Under the pieces are notes generated by a model that saw only the letters and a list, made by a program, of their open reading frames with translations, made no database searches and had not been told where the DNA came from. Below are positions 54,983-63,965 of a stretch of 64,000 bases of DNA, in pieces. Location of the stretch: positions 248,001 to 312,000 of the forward strand of contig NZ_JAHWGU010000008.1 in NCBI RefSeq assembly GCF_020873875.1, given 5' to 3'. The translations under genes and the position numbers were made by a program. Positions within the stretch are counted from its first letter, which is position 1; every line of letters starts with the position of its first letter. The stretch comes from Actinoplanes sp. DH11. GTDB taxonomy: Bacteria; Actinomycetota; Actinomycetes; Mycobacteriales; Micromonosporaceae.

Positions 54983-55456
54983 ATGCTCGTGCACCAGTAC
55001 GCCTACTTCGCGCTCTCCTCGAATCAGGTGTCGGCCGCTGAGATCACCGCGCGGTTGCTGATTGATCCTGATGAGGTCGTGACACGCGGCAGCCGTCACG
55101 TGGAACCTGTGCGACCCGCTTCTCACAGCTGGAAGATCGTTTGCCGTAAGCCAGGGCTGACGGTGGAAGAGCAGATCGCCAGCATCGTTGATCGGCTGTT
55201 CGCATACGCCCCGATGATCGGCGACGTCGCGACCGAGCTCGACCGGATTGATGGCATGCCGGGTGCAGCGACCATGCAGGTCGTTCGGGTGTTTGAACAT
55301 CCTGCACCTAAGGCTGAGGAACTCAGCCGCCCTGTCGACGTTCCGGCCGAGCCGCTGGAGCAGCCCTCCCTGCTGGGCTGGCGTCTGAATGCCCGGACCT
55401 TGACGTTCCTCCAGCTCACCCACGCTGAGCTAGACGTCGACGAGTACGGCTACTGA
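54983..55456 (+). CDS. DUF4279-like protein, possible IS cargo
   Basis: A 157-residue protein: YAYFALSSNQVSAAEITARL and HSWKIVCRKPGLTVEEQIAS are typical of DUF4279, a family often found near toxin-immunity or accessory loci. It is on the opposite strand to both flanking transposases and was probably brought in with them or is a remnant of the original target. No clear ribosome site is visible. Confidence 0.7.
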   Translation: MLVHQYAYFALSSNQVSAAEITARLLIDPDEVVTRGSRHVEPVRPASHSWKIVCRKPGLTVEEQIASIVDRLFAYAPMIGDVATELDRIDGMPGAATMQVVRVFEHPAPKAEELSRPVDVPAEPLEQPSLLGWRLNARTLTFLQLTHAELDVDEYGY

Positions 55457-55473
55457 TCTCGACGATGTGTCCA

Positions 55474-56703
55474 TCAGGTGGTGGCCTCTTCCAAGGTGCC
55501 GAACGCCTTGGCCTCGTCGTAGAGCTGGCCGGTGGTCAGGCAGTGGTGGAGCTGGCCGAGCAGTCGGTTGAACAGGTGTCGCAGGGCGGCCGGGTGTCGG
55601 TCGCCGCGGTCGCGTCGTTGGTCGTAATGGGCCCGCGCTGGTGGGTGGTTCGTGATGGCCATGAAGCTCCAGACGAATCCGGCGGCGGCCAGCCGGTCGT
55701 TCTTGATCCGACGGTGGGTGATCGAGATGCTGCGGCCTGATGCCCTCGTGACAGGTGCCGAACCGGCGTAGGCCTTCAACGCACGCGCGTCGCTGAATCG
55801 GGCTCGGTCGTCACCGATCTCTGCCAGCACCCGGGCGGCGCCCGTTTCGCTAAGCCCCGGGAAGCTGACAAGGATCTCATAGTCGGGGTGCTGTTGGAAT
55901 GCCGCCGTGACTGCCTCGGCGAGCCGGTCGACGTTGTCGCATGCGTTGTTCAAGGTGGCGAGCAGCGCCAAGGCTTGAACGCCCATGGCCTGCTCGATCA
56001 GCGGCGGCTGTCGGAGCTGGGACCGTCGGAGCGCTTGCTTCAGGTCGGCGGCGGCCGTGTCGATACCGCGTTGTCGGCCGGCTCGGCGCAGCGCGGCCGC
56101 GATCTGGGCTTTCGTCAACCGGGCGCCAGCGGATGGCGTCGACGCGATCGCCAACACTGCTCGGGCGGATGGCGTCGCCAGGTTGGTGGTGCTGCCTGCG
56201 AACGCTTCGAGAAACGAGGGGTAGTACTCCCGCAGGACAGAGCGCAGTTCTTGGACGGCTCTGGTCCGCTGCCATGTTGCATCCTGGTGTGCGCGGGCCA
56301 GGACGGCGATGGCGCGGGCCAGCTCGCTGTCGGCCGGCAGTGCCCGGTGCACGTGACGGTCGGTGCGCAGGATGTTTGCCAGGACCATCGCGTCGGCGTG
56401 ATCCGACTTCGCCCTCGACACCGAGTGTCGTTCGCGGTAGCGGGCTACCGCCATGGGGTTGATCGCGAACACCGGTCGTCCGGTTTCCCGCAGGGCCGCA
56501 ACCAGCAGGCCACGAGGTGTTTCGATCCCGACTGGGATCGGCGTGTCTGCGCTGTCGCCTGCCGCGGCCAGCATCTCGACGAGCTGTGTGAATCCTTCGA
56601 CGCTCTCCTTGACCCGCTTCTTGGCGACCAGTTGTCCGGCCTCGTCGATCAAGGCCACGTCGTGATGTCCTTCGGCCCAATCGATGCCACAAAATACCTG
56701 CAC
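55474..56703 (-). CDS. IS110-family transposase (copy 2, different subgroup)
   Basis: A 409-residue DEDD transposase: VFCGIDWAEGHHDVALIDEA, SRAKSDHADAMVLANILRT, and C-terminal LVSFPGLSETGAARVLAEIG, ALKAYAGSAPVTRASGRSI. GTG 56703 follows GGAGGAGGG. It differs through most of its length from copy 1, so the two are not a recent duplication. It ends 18 bases beyond the DUF4279 stop (convergent). Confidence 0.94.
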   Translation of the reverse strand: MQVFCGIDWAEGHHDVALIDEAGQLVAKKRVKESVEGFTQLVEMLAAAGDSADTPIPVGIETPRGLLVAALRETGRPVFAINPMAVARYRERHSVSRAKSDHADAMVLANILRTDRHVHRALPADSELARAIAVLARAHQDATWQRTRAVQELRSVLREYYPSFLEAFAGSTTNLATPSARAVLAIASTPSAGARLTKAQIAAALRRAGRQRGIDTAAADLKQALRRSQLRQPPLIEQAMGVQALALLATLNNACDNVDRLAEAVTAAFQQHPDYEILVSFPGLSETGAARVLAEIGDDRARFSDARALKAYAGSAPVTRASGRSISITHRRIKNDRLAAAGFVWSFMAITNHPPARAHYDQRRDRGDRHPAALRHLFNRLLGQLHHCLTTGQLYDEAKAFGTLEEATT

Positions 56704-57218
56704 CAGCGGCCCTCCTCCCCAGATCTGCCCTATCAGGCGATGCATTGGCTGGTCAGAACCCTGGCGAGAACGCGCGGCGACCTAATAGCGAGGCTCTGGG
56801 CCTACCCTCCGATGAGCCGTTCGCGATCCCAGCGACACGCACGATCCCCGGTCTTGCGTCAGAGCTCAGCGGCTCAGCATGAATGAGGTATCGACCGTGC
56901 GGGCGGGCTCGAACCACGAACAGCAACCTGCCTCTACGAGCGGAGCGACGGCGGTCCGGACACGCCGACAACGCGCCGGTCTACCCAAAGGACTGAACGT
57001 CCAACTGACCCCAGGCGTCAGCGCGACGTCTCCGGACCGCCGACACGAGGTGCTCGATTTCCCGTCGTCCGTCTGTCGTGAGACCTCATAGATCAAGGGC
57101 AGTAAAGACGTCCAGGAATCTCACCGAGCACCCCGTTCGCCCTCTATTAGGGGCAGTAAGTCATACCGGACCGAGCGACCGAGCAGTCCCCGGCTGGGGA
57201 CGACCAAAAAGGTAACGG
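56704..57218. other. Right part of the insertion, no gene
   Basis: About 500 bases between the second transposase and the slipin 3' half. GGGCAGTAA occurs at 57097-57105 and again at 57151-57159, a possible IS-end repeat. I see no supportable gene; a 70-codon open stretch at 56879-57091 lacks a ribosome site. Confidence 0.45.
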
Positions 57219-57659
57219 GTGAAGGTGACCCTGGTCGAGGTCAAGGACGTCGAACTGCCTGACTCCATGCGCCGGGCGATGGCCCGTCAGGCCGAAGCCG
57301 AACGTGAACGGCGAGCCAAGGTGATCCACGCCGCCGGTGAACTCGAGGCCGCCGACGATCTGGGCCGCGCCGCCCAGGTGCTGGAAGAACATCCGGCCGC
57401 GATGCAGTTGCGGGTGCTGTCCACGATGGCCGAGATCACCTCCGAACGCAGCTCCACGCTGATCTTCCCGCTCCCGGTGGAACTGCTGCGACTCATCGAC
57501 ACGCTGCACCACAAGCTCGGCGGCATCGGCAAGGCCACGGAGCAGAACGGAACCGGACGGGGCAGCACCGAGACCGCCGCCGTCGAGCACAGGCCCGTCG
57601 ATCACCATGAACACCGACAGGCCGACGACCGCGAACCTGTACGGGCGGCCGGCAGATGA
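57219..57659 (+). pseudogene. Slipin/stomatin (SPFH) gene, 3' piece
   Basis: VKVTLVEVKDVELPDSMRRA, MARQAEAERERRAKVIHAAG and the helical C-terminal part AADDLGRAAQVLEEHPAAMQ are the second half of a slipin. It could be translated from GTG 57219 on its own but lacks the membrane anchor and half the SPFH domain. The tail is Arg/His-rich. Confidence 0.82.
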
Positions 57660-57720
57660 CGTATACCGTCGCCACGACCGGCAATGCCTGAGCCTGTCTG
57701 ACCACTGAACGGGAGCACAC

Positions 57721-58980
57721 GTGAACGACGGTGCACGCCGCGACCCGCGGCCGACAGCGGCCGGCGAGCGACGGACGACGGACGACGCCGACGGCCAGTG
57801 GCTCGCCGACGTCGCCGCCGGCGCCAGCCGTGACGCCGGCAACGTGCCCGTAGCGCTGCTCGGCGACTACCTGCCGCTGCTGGCCGACGCGGCCATCACC
57901 GGCCGCAAACCCAAACGTGCCGAACTCGACGCGGTCGAGGCACTCGGCCGCAAAGCGGCGGAACAGGGCATCTCCGCTGGCCGGGTAGTGCAGCTCTACC
58001 TGTCCGCCGCCCGCCGGCTGTGGCAGGACCTGCCGGAGGTCGTACGCAGCCGCGACCGTGAAGCCGTCCGCGCCGCCGCGGCCGCGGTGCTGCAGGTCGT
58101 CGATGACGCGGTCGCCACCCTGGCCGAGGGCTACGCCGTCGCCCGCCGCGACCTGGTCCGCCGCGAGGAAACCCTGCGCCGCGAACTCATCGACGACCTG
58201 CTGCGCGGCGACTCCGACCTCGGCGCCCTGGTCGGCCGTGCTGAACCGTTCGGCCTCGACCTCGCCCGCGTCCACCAGGTCGCCCTGGCCGCACCGAGCC
58301 GGCGGCTGCCCGACACCGACGCGGCGATCACCGCTCTGGAAGCGGTCATCTTCGACCGGCTCGGGGACCGCGACGTGCTCGTCGCGACCAAGGACGGACT
58401 CCTGGTCGTCCTCGCCCCCGCCGAAGCCACGGATTCCGACAACGCGCCGGACGGTCATGACACCCGCAACGACCTCGGACAGCTGATGCACGACCAGCTC
58501 CGCAGGCTGCCGCGCGGTCGCCCCTGGCGCATCGCCGTCGGCCGGCCCCACCCCGGCCTCTACGGCATCGCCCGCTCCTACGAGGAAGCCCGCGAAGCAC
58601 TGACCATGGCCGGCCGGCTCCGCGTACCCACCCCTGTGGTCAACGCCCGGGACCTGCTCATCTACCGGGTCCTGCTCCGCGACCAGCCCGCCATCGTCGA
58701 ACTCGTGCACGCCGTGCTCCACCCGCTGACCCAGGCACGCGGCGGCGCCGAACCCCTCCTTGCAACCATGCAGGCCTACTTCGACACCGGCGGCGTCGCC
58801 ACCGAAACCGCGAAACGCGTCCACATCTCCGTACGAGCGGTCACCTACCGGCTCGAACGCATCCACACCCTCACCGGCTACGACCCGGCCGACCCGGCCC
58901 ACCGATTCACCCTGCAAGCAGCCGTACTCGGCGCCCGCGCCCTCAACTGGCCCGAACAACCACTACCCGCAGCAGGCTGA
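57721..58980 (+). CDS. PucR/CdaR-type transcriptional regulator
   Basis: A 419-residue regulator. The C-terminal helix-turn-helix is YFDTGGVATETAKRVHISVR then AVTYRLERIHTLTGYDPAD (PucR C-terminal domain). A GGDEF-like middle segment includes WRIAVGRPHPGLYGIARSYE and EEAREALTMAG. The N-terminal half is helical with possible signal-sensing role. GTG 57721 opens the frame. It follows the slipin gene by 61 bases and may control the stress genes around it. Confidence 0.88.
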   Translation: MNDGARRDPRPTAAGERRTTDDADGQWLADVAAGASRDAGNVPVALLGDYLPLLADAAITGRKPKRAELDAVEALGRKAAEQGISAGRVVQLYLSAARRLWQDLPEVVRSRDREAVRAAAAAVLQVVDDAVATLAEGYAVARRDLVRREETLRRELIDDLLRGDSDLGALVGRAEPFGLDLARVHQVALAAPSRRLPDTDAAITALEAVIFDRLGDRDVLVATKDGLLVVLAPAEATDSDNAPDGHDTRNDLGQLMHDQLRRLPRGRPWRIAVGRPHPGLYGIARSYEEAREALTMAGRLRVPTPVVNARDLLIYRVLLRDQPAIVELVHAVLHPLTQARGGAEPLLATMQAYFDTGGVATETAKRVHISVRAVTYRLERIHTLTGYDPADPAHRFTLQAAVLGARALNWPEQPLPAAG

Positions 58981-59312
58981 CAAACGACCGCGCGACCGTC
59001 TGCTTGCCGACGCTAGCAATCAACAGGCGTGACAATGGTTCTCGCGGCGCCTGTCCTGCAGCCGCGCCAACGACGACAGTGGATACAGCAGACGCGGAAC
59101 GGACCTGACGCTCCCATCGTCCGTTCCGCGAGTCGGCTCGCGCCGGCAGTCGCGCACCATCAAGCACGCCGCCGAAGGAGGAAGACGATGAGTTCCCCCG
59201 CCCGATCGGCACGGCGGACCGGCAGCGCGTCGGCATGGTCGTCAGTTCCGAGGTCGCGAAAGCCCTCCATGCATCACGACACCGAGCCCCTCGAGTCCAA
59301 GGAGGATGACCG
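58981..59312. other. Intergenic region with a possible small reading frame
   Basis: About 330 bases. An open phase reading IGTADRQRVGMVVSSEVAKA ends at TGA 59307-59309, three bases before the next gene, and has coding-like codons but no clear start. GGAGGAAGACG precedes an ATG at 59188 in another phase. I cannot decide between them. Confidence 0.35.
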
Positions 59313-59645
59313 ATGCCGACACGGACGGCACCGCCGCTCGCCATTCGAGACGAACAGCGCGACGTCAATACGCTGGCTTGGGACCTGACAGTGCACCAGC
59401 TGCACCAGGCGTTCGCCCGATGCGCCTTTCCCAATCCGGATCGGGCCGGCGAATCCGAGCGCGACGAAGACCTCGTCCGGGTACGGATGGCCGCCGTACG
59501 GCACGCCGTCGAGGACATCCAAGCCGCCCTGCGGCGCATCGAGTCGGGCACCTACGGCATGTGCCAACAGTGCGGCTGCATCATCGCAGCCGACCGGATA
59601 CGGGCCCGGCCCACCACCCGCTGGTGCACGGTCTGCCAGGTATAG
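59313..59645 (+). CDS. DksA/TraR-type zinc-finger protein
   Basis: A 110-residue protein. A helical N-terminal part (DEDLVRVRMAAVRHAVEDIQ) leads to the zinc finger GTYGMCQQCGCIIAADRIRA then RPTTRWCTVCQV, with two C-x2-C pairs intact. AAGGAGG lies upstream. It resembles the degenerate copy at 47582 and probably binds RNA polymerase. Confidence 0.87.
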   Translation: MPTRTAPPLAIRDEQRDVNTLAWDLTVHQLHQAFARCAFPNPDRAGESERDEDLVRVRMAAVRHAVEDIQAALRRIESGTYGMCQQCGCIIAADRIRARPTTRWCTVCQV

Positions 59646-59689
59646 CCCAACCCCGGCTGCTCTTACCTGAACGCAACGGAGGAACCACG

Positions 59690-59854
59690 ATGGGAAACCA
59701 GACACGATCCACGCGTACCGAAGCGATCGGGACCGCAACAGGACCAGCGCCGCACACCGCACCGAACCCGAATTGGCGAGCCGATGACGTCGACATCGTC
59801 GAGGTCTGGGGCCAGGACTCCTTTCCCGCCAGCGACCCGCCCGCCAACTGGTGA
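59690..59854 (+). CDS. 54-aa protein with a WGxxSFPASDPPxxW tail
   Basis: ATG 59690 follows GGAGGAACCACG. The product ends VEVWGQDSFPASDPPANW, a conserved C-terminal signature I recall from many small uncharacterised bacterial proteins. It follows the DksA-like gene by 44 bases. Function unknown. Confidence 0.72.
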   Translation: MGNQTRSTRTEAIGTATGPAPHTAPNPNWRADDVDIVEVWGQDSFPASDPPANW

Positions 59855-60018
59855 TTCACGGTCAACCCGAGATCGGTGGTCACGCCCCGTGGGGTCACCG
59901 CCGGGATCAGCCGCCGGCGGACGGGGCGTCATGACCGCAAGGGAGACTGTCGTCGGATCGGCGAACGGTGACGTTGCTGTCCGTTGGGCGGCACGTTCCG
60001 CGCGGCACGACGGGACGG

Positions 60019-60681
60019 TCATCTTGCAGCAGGGAGCCCGTGGCCCGGGGCCGACAGGACGAGCCGGCATCGACCAGCCTCGGCGAACGGGATCAGCTCC
60101 ACGGCCGAGATTTGCGCGCCCAGCCGATTCAGAACGCCTTCGACGAAGCCGAGATGCAAGTCGCAGACCACCCGCCCGTGGGCGTGCACCGCTTCCAGGA
60201 AGGGACAGTTGCCCAGATCGACCGTCCGGTCGGCGTGCACCGTGTGCGGGGCGAATCCCACGCGATCCAGTTCCCGGACCAGCAGCCGTTTCGCCGCCGC
60301 CGGTGTCGCAGCATCCTGGGTCGGCTCGACGATCCGGCGGCCCCATCGCCGCCCGGCCTGCTTGGCTACGGTCACGGGATCGACGCCGGCGACGATATCG
60401 GCGAGCAGCATGTCGGCCAGCAACCGGTAGTCGCGCGGCCCCGCGGCCTGCGGCCCCGGCAGGGCCCGAAACAGCAGCGGAGGACGGCCGGGGCGGGCTT
60501 CGTGACCCGCGACGCGCTCAGCATGACCAGAACGGACCAGGGCGTCGAGATGGAACCTGACCGTATTGGGATGGGCCCGCAGCCGGCCCGCGATCGCCGC
60601 GACCCCGACGGGCTCCGGTGCGGCAGTAAGGAGGCGCAGGACTTCAGCGCGTCGGCCCGGCACCGGCGGGTTCTCTGCCAC
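60019..60681 (-). CDS. Helix-turn-helix regulator, SufR/ArsR-like, with Cys motif
   Basis: A 220-residue regulator. The N-terminal winged helix reads AAPEPVGVAAIAGRLRAHPN then TVRFHLDALVRSGHAERV. The C-terminal segment LGNCPFLEAVHAHGRVVCDL then HLGFVEGVL holds Cys/His residues as in iron-sulfur or metal-sensing SufR-like proteins. GTG 60681 is preceded by TATAAA a few bases upstream, so the mRNA may be leaderless. It diverges from a membrane protein gene that it probably controls. Confidence 0.75.
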   Translation of the reverse strand: MAENPPVPGRRAEVLRLLTAAPEPVGVAAIAGRLRAHPNTVRFHLDALVRSGHAERVAGHEARPGRPPLLFRALPGPQAAGPRDYRLLADMLLADIVAGVDPVTVAKQAGRRWGRRIVEPTQDAATPAAAKRLLVRELDRVGFAPHTVHADRTVDLGNCPFLEAVHAHGRVVCDLHLGFVEGVLNRLGAQISAVELIPFAEAGRCRLVLSAPGHGLPAAR

Positions 60682-60718
60682 ATCCCCTTTTATACAAGAT
60701 ACGTTTGGATAAACTCGA
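60682..60718. promoter_or_regulatory. Compact divergent promoter, probably leaderless both ways
   Basis: Only 37 bases separate the divergent starts. On the minus strand TATAAA lies a few bases before GTG 60681. On the plus strand GGATAAAC lies close before ATG 60719. AT-rich TACAAGATACGTTTGGATA in between is a plausible operator. Confidence 0.5.
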
Positions 60719-61147
60719 ATGGTGGGCTCCACTACGGCCGCGACCGGAATAGCGGCGACCTTTGTCTGGCTCGGCATGATCCTGGCTATCTCGTTCCTCG
60801 AAGCTCCCCTGAAATTCCGTGCGCCAGGCGTCACCCTCGCGGTCGGCCTGTCCATCGGCCGGCTGGTCTTCCGGGCGCTCAACATCGCCGAAGCGGCCCT
60901 AGCCGTGGTGGTGATCGCCGCAATGACAGCCGGCTATCCCCGTTCCGCACTGATCCTGTCCGGCATCGCTGTGGCCGCGTTGATCACACAGCTGATCGCG
61001 GTCCGGCCACGCCTGCATCGACGCACGGCCGCCGTCCTTCGCGGCGACACCATCCAGAGATCCCACGCGCACCTGGCCTATGTGGCGCTCGAACTGGTGA
61101 AGGCCCCGGCGTTGCTGGCCGCCGGCGTGCTGCTGCTGGCCGGATGA
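60719..61147 (+). CDS. Small multi-pass membrane protein
   Basis: A 142-residue protein with about four membrane helices (GIAATFVWLGMILAISFLEA, IAEAALAVVVIAAMTAGY, SALILSGIAVAALITQLIAV, APALLAAGVLLLAG). The segment SFLEAPLKFRAPGVTL between helices 1 and 2 looks conserved and functional. It is probably the target of the divergent Cys-containing regulator. Function unknown. Confidence 0.78.
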   Translation: MVGSTTAATGIAATFVWLGMILAISFLEAPLKFRAPGVTLAVGLSIGRLVFRALNIAEAALAVVVIAAMTAGYPRSALILSGIAVAALITQLIAVRPRLHRRTAAVLRGDTIQRSHAHLAYVALELVKAPALLAAGVLLLAG

Positions 61148-61223
61148 ATAGGCGGCCCACCGTTGCGACGTCAGTGTCATGCTGACAGCTACCACGACTT
61201 CAACCTTGCAGAAAGGTTCCGGT

Positions 61224-61931
61224 ATGCACGATGACGACACCGCACTGGCCCAGCTGCGCCGCTGGCAGGAGTCCGGCGGCCGATGGCGCATCCTGACACG
61301 CGGTACCGACACGGTGACGATCGCGTTGCTGACCTGCGACACCGGCGAGGAAGTCGATCGTATGTCGAGCACCAGCCCGGCCCTGCTCGCGTACCTCGGC
61401 GAACGGGACAGCAGCGAGGACGACCTCACACCCGCACACCGCCCGGCGCAGCAACCGCAGTCCGTCGTACGGGATCGCGACACCATCGGCAGGCCCCGCA
61501 ACGCGCGGCCCCGCGACGCCCTCGGCCGCCCCTTGCAACCTGGTGCCCAGGGCGGTGTCCCCACCATGCCCGACGATCTCGACCTGACACCCGCCGACGC
61601 ACTCCAGCAAGCACAACAACTTCTGGACGACGGCCTGCCCTTCCACGCCCACGACGTCCTCGAGGCGGCATGGAAAGCAGCTCCCACCGACGAACGCGAA
61701 CTATGGCGCGGCCTCGCACAACTGGCGGTCGGCCTCAGCCACGCCCGCCGCGGAAACATCACCGGCGCCGCCCGGCTGCTCCAGCGCTCGGCAGAGCGGA
61801 TCAACCCGTACGAACACCGCGCCCCACACGGCATTGCCGCCGGTCGGCTGAGCGCTTGGGCGCGCACGGAAGCCGCCCAAATCAGCGACAACAACACCAG
61901 TGACATCCCGATGCCGCGACTCACCGCCTGA
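61224..61931 (+). CDS. DUF309 protein with an extra N-terminal domain
   Basis: A 235-residue protein. Residues about 80-190 are DUF309: RPRNARPRDALGRPLQPGAQ, LPFHAHDVLEAAWKAAPTDE, RELWRGLAQLAVGLSHARRG. Residues 1-75 (LAQLRRWQESGGRWRILTRG, then TVTIALLTCDTGEEVDRM) are a separate small domain not usual in DUF309 proteins. ATG 61224 follows AAAGG. The family role is unknown. Confidence 0.78.
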   Translation: MHDDDTALAQLRRWQESGGRWRILTRGTDTVTIALLTCDTGEEVDRMSSTSPALLAYLGERDSSEDDLTPAHRPAQQPQSVVRDRDTIGRPRNARPRDALGRPLQPGAQGGVPTMPDDLDLTPADALQQAQQLLDDGLPFHAHDVLEAAWKAAPTDERELWRGLAQLAVGLSHARRGNITGAARLLQRSAERINPYEHRAPHGIAAGRLSAWARTEAAQISDNNTSDIPMPRLTA

Positions 61932-62005
61932 CAACAACCAACACGCCCCCGCCAACCTCACCAACCGCTCCCGAGCTGCACCGAAGACGATCGGAAACCG
62001 ATTCC

Positions 62006-62386
62006 GTGAACTCACTCTGGCTGTCGCTCACCGACAGCACCGACCACCCGGCCATCCACAAGGCGACCCGCGAATATCTCGAAGGCTGGCTCACACCGCG
62101 CCGGGTCAGCGATGCCCTCACGATGGTCACCGAACTCGTCCACCACGTCGAAGGCACCGGGCGAAGAAGCGAACTCATCTTGAGCCGCCACGACAACACC
62201 CTGCTCATCGAGGTTGTCGCTCAAGGTTTTCCACCCGCACGTGCGCCTGCCGACGGCAATCCATCGCGTACACAGCCCACCCGCGCACACAACTGGGGAA
62301 CCCATCCGACGACCACCGGCGTCGTCGTCTGGGCCGAAATACCGCTCGACAACCCAAAGCAACCGCGTCTACCTACGCCCCCCTAA
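62006..62386 (+). CDS. RsbW-like ATPase-fold protein with degenerate N-box
   Basis: A 126-residue protein aligned by eye to HATPase_c_2 anti-sigma-type proteins: MVTELVHHVEGTGRRSELIL corresponds to the N-box, and HNWGTHPTTTGVVVWAEIPL to the C-terminal WG...G-x-VWxE strand. The usual Asn of ELVxNA is His, and the Gly boxes are missing, so ATP binding is doubtful. It may be a decayed or repurposed anti-sigma factor. Confidence 0.6.
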   Translation: MNSLWLSLTDSTDHPAIHKATREYLEGWLTPRRVSDALTMVTELVHHVEGTGRRSELILSRHDNTLLIEVVAQGFPPARAPADGNPSRTQPTRAHNWGTHPTTTGVVVWAEIPLDNPKQPRLPTPP

Positions 62387-62456
62387 CGAGTGACACCACT
62401 GCGCGCCTTTCTCCCTCAAGCTCGGCATAACGAGCTCGACCAGGAGGGACAACGCG

Positions 62457-63598
62457 ATGGCCAGCACCGGCAAGACCTTCAAGCGATGTGGATGCCGCAA
62501 CAGCCGCGGGCAGCGGCTGGAGCAGAACTGTTCCCGCCTGGCCCAGCGTGGTCACGGGTCCTGGTACTTCCACTGCTCCGCACCGAACCTGTTCGGCCGT
62601 TCCGAACGGATCCGCCGGGGCGGTTACCTCTCGCAGGCCGCTGCCCGGCAGGCGCGGGACGAGACTCTGGCCGACAGCGCCGCCCGGCGTACCGGTGCCG
62701 GCTGGACGCTCGAACGGTGGCTACGGCACTGGCTCGACACCCGCACCCGTATTCGGCCGACCACCCGGCTGCACTACACCCGCGACGTCGAACTCGTCCT
62801 GATTCCTCGCCTCGGCCACTACCGGCTCAGTCAGCTCGACGGTCCGCTGCTGTGCGCCGTCTTCGCCGAGATCGCCCAGACCACCAACAGCAAGGGCAAG
62901 CCGCAGTCGCCGTCCGCGCTCAACCACCTACGCACCACCCTGCGGGCGGCATTGAACCTCGCCGTCCGCGAGGAGCTGATCGACTCGAACCCGGCCCGGC
63001 ACATCGAAATCGTCGGCTACCGGCGCCCGCATGCCCAGGTCTAGACCGAAGGCCGCGTCGAGCATTGGGAACTCACCGGCGAACACCCGACGGTCGCCGT
63101 GTGGACTGCCGCGCAGCTCGCCGTCTTCCTGGAAGCCACCGGCGAGGACTCGCTGTTCGCGTTCTGGTGGCTCGCCGCCCTGCGCGGGCTACGCCGCGGG
63201 GAGCTCTGCGGACTGCGGTGGGCGGCCGTCGACCTCGACCGCGGACTGTTGTTCGTCGAACGCCAACGCACCACCGCCGGCTACCAGGTCGTCGAAGGCG
63301 AACCCAAAACCGCCGCCGGCCGCCGCGCTGTCGCCCTCGACAAACACACCGTCGCCATCCTGAGCGCCCACCGCAGCCGCCAGCTCGCCCACCGCGACAA
63401 GCGCCACGGCAACGGCCAGGCATGGATCGACTCCGGCTACGTCTTCACCCGCAAGGACGGCGAACCGATCAACCCGAGCTACGCCACCACCCGATTCCGG
63501 AAACTTACGGAACGGGCCGGCCTACCACCGGTCCGGCTGCACGACCTGCGGCACGGCGCCGCGTCCCTCGCCCACGAGGCCGGCGCGGACCTGAAACC
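62457..63598 (+). pseudogene. Tyrosine integrase, nonsense codon and lost C-terminus
   Basis: ATG 62457 follows GGAGGGACAACGCG. The N-terminal arm-binding part (FKRCGCRNSRGQRLEQNCSR, GSWYFHCSAPNLFGRSERIR) and core-binding region (TLERWLRHWLDTRTRIRPTT) precede a TAG at 63042-63044 that fits a Trp-to-amber change. The catalytic domain resumes in frame with RGLRRGELCGLRWAAVDLD and LHDLRHGAASLAHEAGADLK, then stops matching before the HxxH and Tyr motifs. It resembles integrases of actinomycete integrative elements that use tRNA sites. Confidence 0.9.
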
Positions 63599-63965
63599 TT
63601 GCAGCGTAGGCGACTCGGGCGGAACGAGGGGTCGGCGGACGTAGTCGGCCGGCGAATGCGGCAGGATCTGATCGATGACGCAGACCCGGTAGAGCCGATC
63701 ACCACCGACAGTCGGCGGGACACCGTTGACGCTGGTAGCAGCGAACATCCTGCAGCCAGCGCACGTAACGCTCGACGTCGACCCGTGCTGCTTGTAGCGG
63801 GTCCAGTGGCTGGGCGGCCGACCAGCGCAAAAAGACCTTCAGGTCGGAGTCGGTGTGCATCCGCGATTGGCCGCGCTACCGGCCGAGGTACGCGGCGACT
63901 GCGGCCGCCAGGAGCCGTGGGTCGGAAATGGTCGAGGTGGGCTGGAGTGCTGTCGAGGTACTCAT
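63598..63965 (-). pseudogene. Second tyrosine recombinase (XerD-like), broken N-terminal fragment
   Basis: From ATG 63965 on the minus strand: STSTALQPTSTISDPRLLAA, then AAYLGR, a TAG (probably from Tyr), RGQSRMHTDSDLKVFLRW, DVERYVRWLQDV, then frameshifts, STVSRRLSVVIG, YRVCVIDQILPHSPADYVRR, PLVPPESPTL. The match ends at about 63600, exactly where the other integrase ends. At least one nonsense codon and two frameshifts are present. Confidence 0.8.

Larger units (their letters stand above)
53508..57218 (-). mobile_element. 3.7-kb insertion with two IS110-family transposases and a DUF4279 gene
   Basis: The segment separates the two halves of the slipin gene. It contains two different IS110-type transposases, both on the minus strand, and one plus-strand cargo gene between them. 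IS110 elements have poor ends and often no duplication, so the individual borders cannot be set by eye. It may be two successive insertions or a composite that moved together. Confidence 0.7.
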
